DNA of 64,000 bases from Symbiodinium natans (taxonomy: Eukaryota; Sar; Dinophyceae; Suessiales; Symbiodiniaceae). The notes under the pieces were generated by a model. That model saw only the letters and a list, made by a program, of their open reading frames with translations, was not told the origin of the DNA and ran no database searches. Positions 10,901 through 21,900 of the stretch are shown here, one piece after another. The stretch is from contig CAJNDS010002467.1 in NCBI GenBank assembly GCA_905221605.1, positions 175,013-239,012 of the forward strand, in the 5' to 3' direction. The translations under genes and the position numbers were made by a program. The first letter of the stretch is position 1. Every line of letters starts with the position of its first letter.

Positions 10901-12297
10901 GAAGTAAATTTCAGAAACTCTCTTCTATCCCTACAAGCCACCTTACGAACCCTGCTTACGAAGTCAACGGGGCTTCCAAGTACAGCCCCTTCAGCCCATG
11001 CCCCAAAGCTCACGAAGCCCAATACTTTTTTAGGCACCCAAACCCCGAAACCCTGGAACCCTCAACCCTAAACCCTAAACCCTAAACCCTAAACCCTAAA
11101 CCCGAAACCCTAAACCCTAAACCCTAGCCCTAAACCCTAAACCCTAAACCCGAATGAGCCCCGAGCTCTCTCGGAAGACTGCGAAGGTCTGGGGAATCGC
11201 TGGCGCCATGCTTTCCGTGCCTCTAACTTCGGTGATCAGGCCCTATTGTGGTCCGTTCTCAAAATTGAGGTTCAGGGTTTCGGGTTTAGGGTTTAGGGTT
11301 TAGGGTTTAAGGTTGAGAGGTACGTTCTGAAGGCTTTTCGTCCCTCAGTGCACGGGGCTTTATGATGACAGGGAATGATGTGACCTCGCAAGCTTGGGGT
11401 GTATAGGGTTTGGGGTTTAGGGTTTCGGGTTTAGGGTTTAGGGTTTCGGGTTTAGGGACTAGGGTTTAAGGTTTAGGGTTTAGGGTTTAGGGCTAGGGTG
11501 AAGGGTTTAGAGCTCAGTCTTCAGGGTTTGCGTGGAATTCTTGCGTGTAGGCTCGACAGGGCTCTTAGATCCTCAAGTCATACGGAGCATGTCGGACTGT
11601 AGGGTTTAGGGTTTAGGGTTTAGGGCTCAGGGTTCAGGTTTCAGGGTCTAGGTTTTAGGGTTCAGGACGGCTTGAAAGTTAGGGTTTAGGGTTTAGGGTT
11701 TAGGGTTTAGGGTTTAGGGGTTCGGAGCCCCCTCCCCCCTGGGCATAGGTAGATTCATGGACGCTGAGCTGCGTGATACTTCAACCTAAGCTCTAAACCC
11801 TAAACCCTAAACCCTAAACCCCAAACCCTAAACCCTAAACCCTAAACCCTGAGCCCTGAACCCTGAACCTACAACTACTGTTCCTACATGTATTACATCC
11901 TACAATGCCCTGCACCCTCCAAGCTTAAACTTCAAGCCCGAGACCCCAAACACTATAAACCTTAAACCCTGGACCCCAAAATCTGCACCCTAAACCCTTA
12001 ATCCTAAACCCTAAACCCGAAACCCTAAACCCTAAACCAACTATAGGACGCCCGCTAGTGCCCGCGTTCCCTTCTTTGGGTTTAGGATCCTTGTAAAACC
12101 AGCAGAAGCAAGAAAGCGTACCCTTCTCTTGTCCCAGGCCTGGGTTTAGGGTTTAGGGTTTAGGGTTTAGGGTTTAGGGTTTAGGGTTTAGGGTTTAGGG
12201 TTTGGCGTTTAGGGTTTAGGGTTTAGGTTTTAGGGTTCGCGTCAGGTTGTGGCTCGAGGAATATGACCATCCCTACGCCAAAGTCGTGCACGCCCCG
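339..12297 (+). CDS. AI-2E family (UPF0118/PerM-like) transporter, multi-exon, 5' end outside window
   Basis: Ten short exons join in phase into a typical AI-2E-family membrane protein: 339-426, 1354-1445 (membrane segment [13 protein letters not shown]), 2698-2766 ([11 protein letters not shown]), 3995-4049 ([18 protein letters not shown]), 5378-5415 ([13 protein letters not shown]), 6527-6599 ([10 protein letters not shown]), 7954-7992 ([13 protein letters not shown]), 9215-9267 ([13 protein letters not shown]), 11187-11239 ([17 protein letters not shown]) and 12246-12297 ([15 protein letters not shown]). The NFIP motif, the LHPL helix and the GxxGxxLxVPL segment appear in the family's order. 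A small linking exon ending near 8946 (NLVFRG) is possible but uncertain. Inferred 5' splice sites are a mix: GT (after 426, 7992, 9267), GC (after 1445, 2766, 5415, 11239) and GA (after 4049, 6599). Introns of about 0.9-2 kb are full of telomere-type repeats. Members are polytopic transporters or channels of varied substrates; the substrate here is unknown. The start codon lies upstream, and a final exon was not identified. Confidence 0.75.
590..790. other. Unique island with no assignable function
   Basis: A repeat-free island between telomere arrays. A short open frame runs through it on the + strand (582-794), but its composition does not clearly favour coding and no splice phase could be tested. 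It lies inside the first intron of the AI-2E-type gene. Confidence 0.3.
795..877. repeat. Perfect 41-bp-arm hairpin
   Basis: Positions 795-835 and 837-877 are exact reverse complements around a single C. The arms run from a CCCTAAACCCC telomere-like end through GGATCCATGTACC to CTGTATAG. The perfect match with a one-base loop suggests a recent foldback event or hairpin-type element inside a telomere-repeat intron. Confidence 0.9.
1658..1751. mobile_element. MITE-like element, family B
   Basis: The left part (TCAAAATCATGGTCCCTTTT) and right part (AAAAAGGGACCATCATTTT) are inverted repeats around a centre containing TTATAAGGCGGCCCC. Related sequence occurs at 2341-2402 and 22656-22758. No transposase is encoded, so it would be non-autonomous. 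Confidence 0.55.
1880..1985. repeat. (TA)n/(CATATA)n microsatellite
   Basis: Poly-C is followed by about 100 bases of TATATACATA repeats. Similar TA-rich microsatellites lie at 8490-8535, 17795-17835, 31342-31450, 31580-31622, 36965-37005, 38557-38582 and 45035-45058. Tyr/Ile-rich open frames across them are artefacts of the repeat. Confidence 0.9.
4541..4673 (+). CDS. Exon-like island, unknown protein
   Basis: This island reads open in one frame as [15 protein letters not shown], then [19 protein letters not shown], with balanced, protein-like composition. It sits between two AI-2E exons that join well without it, so it may be an alternative exon, an exon of another gene, or a fragment. No homologue was recognised. 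Confidence 0.45.
5766..5969. mobile_element. MITE-like element, family A, full length
   Basis: The ends are inverted repeats: GGGATGTTCGCCCTTATAC on the left and GTATAAGGGTGAACATCCC on the right. The interior has smaller inverted GGAGGGT/ACCCTCC repeats and no coding capacity. Relatives share the end sequence at 6231-6333, 14474-14506 and 19653-19795. Confidence 0.65.
6231..6333. mobile_element. MITE-like element, family A, short copy
   Basis: The left end CTATACTAACAGTCC and right end GGACTGTTAAAGTTAGTAG...GGGGGAGCATCCCAA match family A ends, but the outer part of the left end is missing. The interior is about 60 bases. A truncated or internally deleted copy. Confidence 0.5.
8207..8290. repeat. 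(CTGCCT)n and (TG)n microsatellite
   Basis: About nine copies of CTGCCT pass into CTGTCT and then TGTGTGTG, followed directly by a CCCTAAA array. Simple sequence with no sign of coding. Confidence 0.95.
9952..10080. mobile_element. MITE-like element, family C
   Basis: Starts with TATGGTCCCTTAATATGGTC and contains CTTTAGAGGGTTCTGAAGTATGGGCC. The same sequence occurs in inverted order at 22788-22912 and partly at 24973-25040. The three copies define a short dispersed family with no coding capacity. Confidence 0.5.
10394..10501 (+). CDS. AT-rich open segment, unknown
   Basis: A 35-codon open stretch ending in TGA reads [17 protein letters not shown] then [16 protein letters not shown]. Its A+T content is clearly higher than that of neighbouring islands. 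It has no ATG of its own in this frame and lies in an AI-2E-gene intron. It may be a captured exon or chance. Confidence 0.3.
   Translation, partial: EKLSIVHAGDRRSRIVFVEENLLKTKEIIRNRFIC
11532..11600 (+). CDS. Exon-like island, unknown protein
   Basis: Twenty-three open codons read [17 protein letters not shown] then RSMSDC between two TTTAGGG arrays. It sits in the intron between AI-2E exons 11187-11239 and 12246-12297, which join in phase without it. Function unknown. Confidence 0.35.
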
Positions 12298-12490
12298 GTT
12301 TGTGCTCAAGGGTGGAGCCATCGGGGGTCTAGGATTTATAGGGTTCTTGTTTGGGGTTTGGGTTTGGGGGCGTTAGGCTTGGTATCCCAGTGATCCCCGC
12401 AACCCTTGTTTGTTGTTTCAATTTTCTCTTGTAAAGTAACCAACCAAAACAAGGGGGCCCTGATTATAAGATTTTTGCTGGGCTACCAAC

Positions 12491-12646
12491 TGTTTTGGGG
12501 CTTAGGGTTTAGGGTTTAGGGTTAGGGTTTAGGGTTTAGGGTTTAGGGTTTAGGGTTTAGGGTTTAGGGTTTAGGGTTTAGGGTTTAGGGTCTAGGGTTT
12601 AGGGTTTAGGGTTTAGGGTTTAGGGTTTAGGGTTTAGGGTTTAGGG
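12491..12646 (+). repeat. Longest TTTAGGG array of the region
   Basis: About 150 bases of nearly uninterrupted TTTAGGG, roughly twenty units with one TTAGGG and one TCTAGGG variant. Its regularity compared with neighbouring degenerate arrays suggests recent insertion or expansion. Confidence 0.9.
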
Positions 12647-13115
12647 CTCAAGGCGTCCGCGGCGCTCAGCGCCGTTAAGGGGGGAGGGGTTGGGCTGCGC
12701 AGGGCTCAGACCTGAGGTTTGCCAAAGCTTTGAGGAGGCAGGGCCGAAGTGTAGGGGTTACGGGCTTAGGGTTTAGGGTTTAGGGCCTAGGGTTTAAGGG
12801 TTAAGGGTTAAGGGTTAAGGGTTTAGGGTTTAGGGTTTAGGGTTTAGGGTTAGTTTAGGGTTTAGGGCTACAGGCTGAAGGATGTCGTTGATCACACCCC
12901 CTGTGATCTGATTTTTCATGGTGCGGTCTCTGCCCGGCCCGGCCGTTGAGGGAAGCCAAGGGGGAGACACCTGCCGAACCTGGGCATTGCCCTGGAGGTT
13001 TAGGCCTGCTTTTGGGTTCACGGCTTAGGGTTTCGGGTTTAGGAGTTGGGGTTGAGGGTTTAGGGTTTAGGGTTTTGGGTTTTGGGTTTAGGGTTTAGGG
13101 TTTAGGGTTTAGGGT

Positions 13116-13535
13116 TTGGCAAGGATGCAGGCAATTGCCTCCAGCCCCTTTCCTGTTCTCACACATCTCGGTTTAGCCAAAAATCCAGAGATGTTTTGGC
13201 GTTTGCGTGTAAGGGACTCGACCGGGAGGCAGAAGGATGCTAGCCTGCTTTACACTTTGCTTATGTGTGTGACACCCGAGACATGGGCCAAAGAAGAGGC
13301 ACAAGACAAATGCCTGGACACCCTAAACCCTAAACCCTAAATCAAACCCTAAACCCTAAACCGGGTACTGCTGGGCATCCCTGAAGCCGAGCTCCGACGG
13401 CCACAGGTTGATGCTGACCCTCTCTGGTCAGCTCGGAATGCCAAACAAATGCAACGCTGGGAGGCTTTCCTTCTCCGCCCATTCGATGAGAAGGTCTGCG
13501 CATGTGCGGAGCAGTTCGTTTTTTTGTGCTACTAG
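13116..13535 (+). CDS. Two exons of an unknown + strand protein
   Basis: The first open segment (about 13116-13330) includes PVLTHLGLAKNPEMFWRLRV and TPETWAKEEAQDKCL. After a CCCTAAA array a second (13362-13535) reads RVLLGIPEAELRRPQVD and WEAFLLRPFDEKVCACAEQ, then stops at TAG. Both have protein-like composition and the same strand. They could be the C-terminal end of the upstream AI-2E gene or a separate gene; I do not recognise the sequence. Confidence 0.45.
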
Positions 13536-14262
13536 GGGTTATGGAGAGTTCTTCGAATATTGTGGAGATTTAACGTTATCGTTTGGAAGCTTAACATAAG
13601 CACACAACAGCCATTGGGATTCTGAACAAGTTCCCCCAGCTCAGCTCACAACCTGAGCAAAAAGATCCTGATGCAACTATCCTCCCTAGTCAAGCATCTC
13701 GGACATTTTGATTTGCGTACACTTGTTCATGCCCAACATGTATATGCACGTACTTCTGCGCTGAGACCCTTGACGAGACGACACTTTCGCAGTAGCCGTT
13801 GTCTTGCTGCGACAGCTCTCGCGGTTCCGATAGCAGAGGGCCCTGCGTCTCTCTACACCCTAAACCCCAAGCCCGAAACCCTATAGACCCTACATGCTAA
13901 CCCTTAGGCTCCAACAAAAACAGCCCCAAAACGTTATAAAATAAGGCCGTTGGCCCAAAAACCCTAAAGCAAGAGTCCTTGGATCCTAAATGCTAGCATA
14001 CCCTTTAAGGGATTATGTCCGTACCTGATTCCCTCACCCTCATTCCCTACTAAGACCCAGCCAGTAAAGGTTGGAGGTTCAGGGTAGTTAGTAGCCCATT
14101 GTAAGTGTAGTTATAACCCACATATAAGCCCCTTAAGTACCCTACTAGTGAAAATTGGGTTATAAGTACAGATATATTGCCCCAAACCCTAAACCCTAAA
14201 CCCAAAACCCAAAACCCTAAACCCTAAACCCTAAACCCTAAACCCTATGCTGAAGCTTGGCT

Positions 14263-14347
14263 GAGGCCTGCTCACTCATCAACGGCCCACAGAAGCGCCC
14301 TTCCAAGGAGGCCTCCGCACCCGGACGTCGGCTTCCCATCCCTACAG
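14263..14347 (+). CDS. Exon-like island, unknown protein
   Basis: Open in one frame as EACSLINGPQKRPSKEASAP with further basic residues, ending at CTACAG before a TTTAGGG array. Short, so evidence is limited to composition and position between arrays. Confidence 0.3.
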
Positions 14348-14959
14348 CTTGGGTTTAGGGTTTAGGGTTTAGGGTTTAGGGTTTAGGGTTTAGGGTTTAG
14401 GGTTTAGGGTTCAGGGTTTAGGGTTTAGGGTTTAGGGTTCAGGGTTCAGGGTTTAGGGTTTAGGCTTTAGGATGGGGATGTTCCCCCATATACTAACAGT
14501 CCTTAATGGCATCCCAACCTGAAGCCCTAGACCCCAAGCACGGAAGCCCCAACGCCCGGGATCCTAAGGTCCTGAGGTCATGGCTCTGTGGGCCTGAACG
14601 TTTAGGTTTTAGGGTTTCGGGTTTAGGGTTTAGGGTTTAATTAGGGTTTAGGGTTTAGGGTTCAGGGTTTCGGGTTTAGGGTTGAGGGTTGAGGGTTGAG
14701 GGTTTAGGTTTTAGGGTTTAGGGTTTAGGGTTTGGGGTTGATCTCATCCAACCCCCCGGCGGGATGCCGCCACAAAACCGAATCCTTTTGGTGTTGAATC
14801 CTTTTACTCTAAGGTGTATGCGATGTCATACGCTTGCCCACAGGTTGTAAGACTGGCACATAAGCCAGCATCTCACCCTTGATCATGACAGAGACATACG
14901 ATCGTATCTTGTCTACACTAAGCGCAGAAGCCCTGCACCCCAAACCCTGAGCCCTCAGC

Positions 14960-15110
14960 TCTACAACCTAAACCCTAAACCCTAAACCCTAAACCCTAAA
15001 CCCTAAACCCTAAACCCTAAACCCTAAACCCTAAACCCTACACCCTACACCCTACACCCTACACCCTAAACCCTAAACCCTAAACCCTAAACCCTAAACC
15101 CTAAACCCTG
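14960..15110 (-). repeat. Long CCCTAAA array with CCCTACA variants
   Basis: About twenty units of CCCTAAA enclose four consecutive CCCTACA units. The block of identical variants inside a canonical array indicates local unit-by-unit amplification. Confidence 0.9.
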
Positions 15111-15114
15111 ACCT

Positions 15115-15190
15115 GCTAGGAGGAGGCAGATGCACCTCAACGCGCCGAAGCGCACGGCGCGGAGGCGAGAGCTCGGAGGGGCAGCAAGGT
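15115..15190 (+). CDS. Exon-like island, basic peptide
   Basis: Reads RQMHLNAPKRTARRREL then GGAARC between a CCCTAAA array and a TTTAGGG run. Strongly basic. No family recognised; it could be a short exon or chance. Confidence 0.25.
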
Positions 15191-15980
15191 GTTTGGTGCG
15201 CTGGGTGCCATAGGGTTTAGGTTTTAGGGTTTAGGGTTTTGGGTCTAGGGTTTTGGGTTTGTTCAGGGATTTGGGCTTGCTTTTGTTTGGTTACCCTAAA
15301 CCCAAAACTTATAAGTCCTTAACCCTAAACCGTTTTCGGGTTTGTGTTCACAGGGTCTTGAGGGTTATCGGCTGTGGTATTTCTCAAGGGCATTTCCTCA
15401 ATCTTGCGCTCCACAACAGCGCTTGGAAGTTGTAGGGTGCTAGGGGTTTAAACGTTAGTATTAAGCTAGTTCATCCCGTCTGTGTCTGTCCGTGTGTTTG
15501 TGTGTGTGTGTGTGCGTGTGTCTCGGAGTCTCGGAGGGGGCCAAACACTATCGAAGGGGGGCCTGAACCCTGCACGCTGGACTTTGAACCTTGGGCCCGT
15601 GCGTTACACCATGTGCCTCCCCGGACAAACTAAACCTTAAACCTCAAGCCCCCAATCCTTACCCTTCTGTTCACATGAGCACAAGAATCTTATCTACATA
15701 AGGCCTTTGGGCCCAAAACCCTACAACAAGATTGAAGCCTTAAGGTTACATCTCAACCCTAAACCCCAAACCTGGGTGTAGGGTTGGTGTCCCACCTCGA
15801 AGCCGGTTGCTGTGTAGGGTTTTGACGCCTCAAGGTGATTGGGGTTTAGGGTTGAGGGACTTGCAACCTAAGTTATCACGCTTCTTTGCCACTTTACCTT
15901 GTAACTAGGGCGGGGGGCGCCTGCTTGTATCGTATGCCCGAAACCCTAAACCCTAAACCCTAAACCCTAAACCCTAAACC

Positions 15981-18900
15981 CTTCTCTTCAATGCCACCGC
16001 ATTGCTGAGCTGCCTCAGGCTGGATATCACGATGCTTGACTGCTCCTTCAGCACCTCATCGATGTCCTTGAGTGCTGAAACCTGGGGCCTAAAGTCACCA
16101 CAGGGTTTAGGGTTTAGGGTTTAGGTTTAGTGTTTAGGGTGTAGAGGGTCCTCCGGCATGTCGTTTTGCACCGTTTTGCCTTTCTAGACTCCCTGTCTCA
16201 CCGTCGCCTGGCGACCTCTGCAGTATTCTCATCGCGAAGATGTACAGACAAGTTCGGAGACCTAAAAAAAAGTCGGATTCAGGGTTCAGGGCTTAGGGTT
16301 TAGAAACTTCAAGCTAGACCCAGCAAGGCTTGGCCTACCCATTTGCGTGAGCTGGTTGATGGGAGGCCTGTCAGTTTACATCGGCAACATCATGACTCTA
16401 AGCCCTACCCCAAATCCCAAACCTTGGCCCCCTTAAAACCCCTAAACCCGAAACCCTAAACCCTAAACCCTAAACCCGAAACCCTGAACCCTAAACCCTA
16501 AACCCTAAACATGGACAATCATGTGGGAGGGCTTGTGACTCAGGAGGCCCTAAGCCCTAAACCCTAAACCCTAAATCCTAAACCCGAAACCCGAAACCCG
16601 AAACCCGACCACCCAGAGCCCAGATGACAGGGTTGAGGGTTTAGGATCCAAAGCCCCCCCCCCCCCCCCCCCTTTTGCGGAGCGTAGTTGAGGTTTGAAT
16701 CTTGGGGCTCCAGGATTCTAGGGTTTAGGCCCTAAACCCTAAACCCCACACATCAAAATTCACATGGATTATTATCTTTATCGAAAGGAGTCAAATTATC
16801 TGGAAATCATTTCCTGGTTGGTCTTGCCAGGCCAGGCTTCAATGAAATTGCTGGGTCACCTGGCACAAGATGGTTGAGGCGAGAGGTTGTTCGTTGCTGA
16901 TACTCTACCAAGACCCGAAACCCTAAACCCCAAACCCTAAACCCTAAACCCTCCCTAAACCCTAAACCCTAAACCCTAAACCCTAAACCCTAAACCCTAA
17001 ACCCTAAACCCTAAACCCTAGACCCTAGACCCTAAACCCTAAACCCTAAACCGACATCGTTCCGGCATCCGACGGCCGCTGCCGACCCGTGCGTCCCGTC
17101 ATACAGCAGGCGTGCAGCGCTGCGCCATCCTTCCAGATGCAGGTTTAAGATTTAGAGTGTAGGGTCTAGGGTCTAGGGTTTAGGGTTTAGGGTTTATAGG
17201 GTTTACGGTTTAGGACGCGGACCGCTTCAATCCGTCAAAGACGCAGCAACAGCAGGCCTCTATGGAAGATTACACTGCGCCCCCACCGAAACCTGCTATC
17301 TGCCACACACGGGTTTCGGGTTTTGGGGTCTACATGGAGGGGCCCCCGTACTATAGTAACTATACTTAAGGGACTTATAACCCAAGTTTGGATCCTTATA
17401 ACCCAACTTAGGGTGGTTTAGGGGTTTAGGGGTTTAGGGTTTAGGGTTTAGGGTTCTAGGTTCTAGGGTTCTAGACGTTTAGGGCGGGGACGCCCCTGTG
17501 ACGTTTGCGCGCAGGGTTGGCTCGACACAGCAGCCCCACTTCCTAGGATGCCACTTAGTGCCGGAGAGCAGAACCATCTTATAGTATATCATAGTATATT
17601 TTTTAATTTATATTATGTAGTATATTATAGTGTGTTGATTATAGTATAGTAAATTATTTTGTAGTATATTATAGTAGTCTATTAAGAGAGCAGAACCTGA
17701 ACCTGAAGCATACGCACGCACACACACACACACATTTAATAGAATAGAATGTATTGTGCCATTGTATAACAGTATATCATATTCTATTGTATGTATACTT
17801 AATATATATATATATATATATATATAGATATACATATAGGTAAGAGAAGTCTGCAAACACTGAGACCAGTTCATCCCGGTACATCCCGGTATTTGCCCTA
17901 CTTCGGCCCAATGGTCTATGATTCTATGATGGACAAACCATAATTGAAGCCATCTCGAATCTCAATTTGCGCTTCTCTTCGTCTGACAGCGGCGCTTTGT
18001 TCAAACAGCAGGCCGGCAGGGGAGGGTGGGTTGAGGGGCGGGGGGGGGGGGGGGGGGGATCCTTTTGGGAAGTGGGATGCTGACCTCTGCTATGTCTAGT
18101 GAGAAGTAGACACCGGCGGCTCGCCATCAGTAAGTTAGAAATCCGCAATAAGTGAGGGTTAGTTCGGAGAATGGCAGCAAGTACTGCGTGAGTGGTCACT
18201 GCTATATACATTTGGGTTTAGAGTTTAAGGTTTAGGGTTTAGGGTTTAGGGTTTAGGGTTTAGGGTTGCTAAACAATGGTGATGCTGAACAGCCCAGCGA
18301 TGAGGAAGTGAATTCTGCCTTCAAACCCTGAACCCTAAACCCTAACGTCTGAGAAGTCTGCCACTTGCCGAGGTGTGGGCCGTTGGGCCTAAACCGTAAG
18401 CCCTAAGCCCTAAGCCCTAAACCCTAAACCCTAAGCCCCAAACCCCAAACCCTAAACCCTAAACCCTAAACCCTAAACCCTAAACCCTAAACCCTAAACC
18501 CCAAACCAACCTTCGACCCAACCTTTCAGGGAGTAGTCCGGAAGCGTAAAGCACCCGGCAGTACCTCGCCCGGCGATGGAGCCCTTGAGATGTCGAACTT
18601 GCAGGGTGCAGGGTTTAATGGGTTTATGGTTTAGTGTTTAGGGTTTAGGGTTTATGGTTGAGGGTTGAGGGTTTCGGGTGTAGGGTTTAATGGGTTTATT
18701 GGGTTTATGGTTTTGAGGTTTATGGTCAGGCAATAGCCCCCCCTATGGGGTTCATGTGCCTCATCTTGGTTGGGCCCCCTAGTTGCTACCTGTGAACATC
18801 TTCAACAAGAGGCCGAAGTATGCCCTACTGAGGGTTTAGGGTTTAGGTTTTAGGGTTTAGGGTTTAGGGTTTGGGCTTGTGCCCCCATACCCTAAGGCCT

Positions 18901-21900
18901 GGAACCTAAACCCGTCAAGGGTCTATCTCGAGACCCGGATTGTCCCGGCCAACCCCATTTCCTTTAACCCTCGCGGTTTTTAGCTTGCGGTTGAAAGTTC
19001 AGGGCTTGGGCCCCCTTGGGCGTTTAGGGTTTTGAGGGGCTCACAGTCTGTCGGCCTGAGGGAAGCCCTAAACCCTAAACCCTAAGCCCTAAACCCTAAA
19101 CCCTAAACCCTAAACCCTAAACCCTAACCCTAAACCCTAAACCCTAAAAACCCTAAAAACCCTAAACCCTAAACCCAACCGAAAGGCCTCAAGGCCATCT
19201 TCTTCAGCAGAAGAGGCGATGACAGCCGGGAGCCTTAACCTCTTCTGCTGCGTATCGTAGCTGAGTGAGTACACTTTACACCTTTGTTGGGATAAGGGTT
19301 TAGGGCTTAGGGTTTAGGGTTTAGGATTCAGGGCTTAGGGTTTAGGGTTTAGGGTAATCCCCCATAGAACTGAACGTGTACACTGTTTTGGGGGCTTCTG
19401 AACTCAGCAACTAAGTCTTCCCCCCCCCCCCCCCCCCCCCCCCGTTTTGAGGCTTCGGATGTTTCGGGCTTCGGACCTAGGATGCGGGGGTTTAGGGGTT
19501 TAGGGTTTTATGGCTTAGGGGGTAGGGGTTAGGGTTTAGGGTTTGGGGTTCTAAGGGGTTGGCTTCAAGGTTTAGGGTCTAGGCTTCAGCCCTGAAGGTT
19601 TATAGGCTTTTGGGCTGAAGGAGTTTTCCGCAAGGATCCTTGACGGTTCAGGGTTGGGATGTTCCCCTTCTACTAACAGTCTTAATCGGATTATAATCGG
19701 GGGTTTAGGGTTTAGGGTTTAGGGTTTAGGATTTAGGGTTTAGGGTTGAGGGTACTCCCTAAAAAGGGCTGTTAGTATAAGGGGGCACATCCCAAGTTGA
19801 GGGTTTAGGTAAAATTGCCAGCGAAGCGCAATGCTGCGAAAGCCCGTACACCCTACACCCTATACCCGATACCCGAAACGTAAGGTCGGCCAGGAACCTG
19901 GGCCAATGCCCTATACCCTACACCCTCCACCTATACCCTGAACGCTAAACTCTAAACTCTAAACCCTAAACCCGAAAGCGAAACCCTAAACAGATTTTTG
20001 GTTTAGGGTTTGGTGGCTAAACCCGGCTAAGCCCAAGCCATAGACCTTTTCAGGGTTGATTTTGTCCCCAAAGAATTTCCAATTGTATGCATGCCCGCGC
20101 TACTTGGCACTTCACGTTGAATACGGCAGCTGAGCGAATAGGCAAACCCTAAATCGCAAACCCTCAAACCTGTAAGAAAGAAACCCTAAGCCCTAAGCCC
20201 TAAACCCTAAACCGTAAACCCTAAACCCTAAACCCACACCCTAAACCCAAACCGTAAACCCTAAACCCAAACCCTAAACCCCGTTGAAGAAAAGATGCGG
20301 CGTTTAGGTGTGTTTTTCGGGCCAGGAGACCTGGTGGACCCTTATTCCCTTGTGTTTACTTTGGGGGTTCAGGGTTCAGGGTTTGCCATATAATTAGACT
20401 CACTGAACAAGAAAGGGTTACTCTGGAACCTGCTTGTAGGAGGGGGCTGAGGGCTAAGGATTTGGGGGTTAGGGTTTAGGGTTTAGGGTTTAGGGTTTAG
20501 GGTTTAGGATCTGTGTCGGATCTGTGACGGGGTTGCTTCGAGTCCCAAGCGCACCTTAAACCTTGTAACTCATCTCGAAGGTCTTGCAAAAGCTCATCAA
20601 GGACCTATGCCTCTCAACACCGAACCCTAAACCCTAAACCCTAAACCCTAAACCCTAAACCCTAAACCCTAAACCCTAAACCCTAAGCCCTAAACCCTAA
20701 ACCCTAAACCCTAAACCCGCAATCCTCAGGTCCAAGCCCCAAATCCTTGAACTGATCGTCACGCAAGTATGCGGGCACGCAACTGATGTGGGTTTCCGGA
20801 GTCGACACAACGGCCCGGCTGTAGCCACCCTGAACCCTAAACCCTAAACCCTAAACCCTAAACCCTAAACCCTAAACCCTAAACCCTAAACCCTAAACCC
20901 CTAAACCCCTAAACCCTAAACCCTAAACTCTACTAGGAACATCAACTCTTGTGATCCTAACATTGGAACCCTGAAAATCCTACACCCCGAGCCCTAAACC
21001 CTGAGCCTTCCAACCCTAAATCCCAAACCCTAAGCACTCAACCCTAGACAGCCACCACTCCTGGTGACCCCTTCTCTGAAAACTATCTACTCAAGAATCC
21101 TTTCGTTCAGGACTAGTTTGGGCCTTGGTTTGGGTTGAAGGTTTAGGGTTTATTTAGGGTTTAGGGTTTAGGGTTTAGGGTTTAGGGTTTATTTAGGGTA
21201 GAGGGTGGCTCGGATGAGGGAGAGCGGGTGGCGGTCGCAGAATCCCTGTCCTTCCGTGAGTCCGTGAGCCTTTGAAGTAGGTCACGCGCTAGACCCCTGA
21301 ACCCTAAACCCTGAACCCTAAACCCCAAACCGTTAACTATTCCCAAGGCCGCTGAAGCAAGCGCCTTGCCAAAAAAACCCGAAGCAGACGGGATTGTGAG
21401 CCCTTTTCCGGCCCCTGAATCCCAAACCCTAAGGTTTAGGGTTTAGGGTTAGGGTTTAGAGGGTTTAGGGTTTAGGATTTAGGGTTTGGGGTTACCGTTT
21501 GTGCAGGGTTCAGGACCTAGGCTTGGGGGGAAAGTCCAGGGTGTTAGTTTCGGGGTATCTGTCGGCATGAATTGGATCCCCGCCCCGCCCCCCGCCCCCC
21601 CCCTTCCCCTTCCCCCCCCCCCTTTTGCAAGGAGCTTGAGACGAAACTGGAGCAGGCACCGCCCCTAAAGCCAAAGCCCTAAACCCTAAACCCCAGCCCC
21701 TGAAATCCTCAGAACCCCAAGAAGCCCCAAAGCCCAAACCCCAAAGCTTCCGCACTCATCCGAGACTCCAGTCCGATCGAACCCCAAGCCCCTAAAGCCC
21801 CAAAGCCCTGCAACCCCCCAAACCCCCCTGAGCCCCCCGAAGCCCCACAAGTCCGAAACCCAATCCTTTGCGTAAGACCTTTGGGCGCCCCTCCAGCCCC

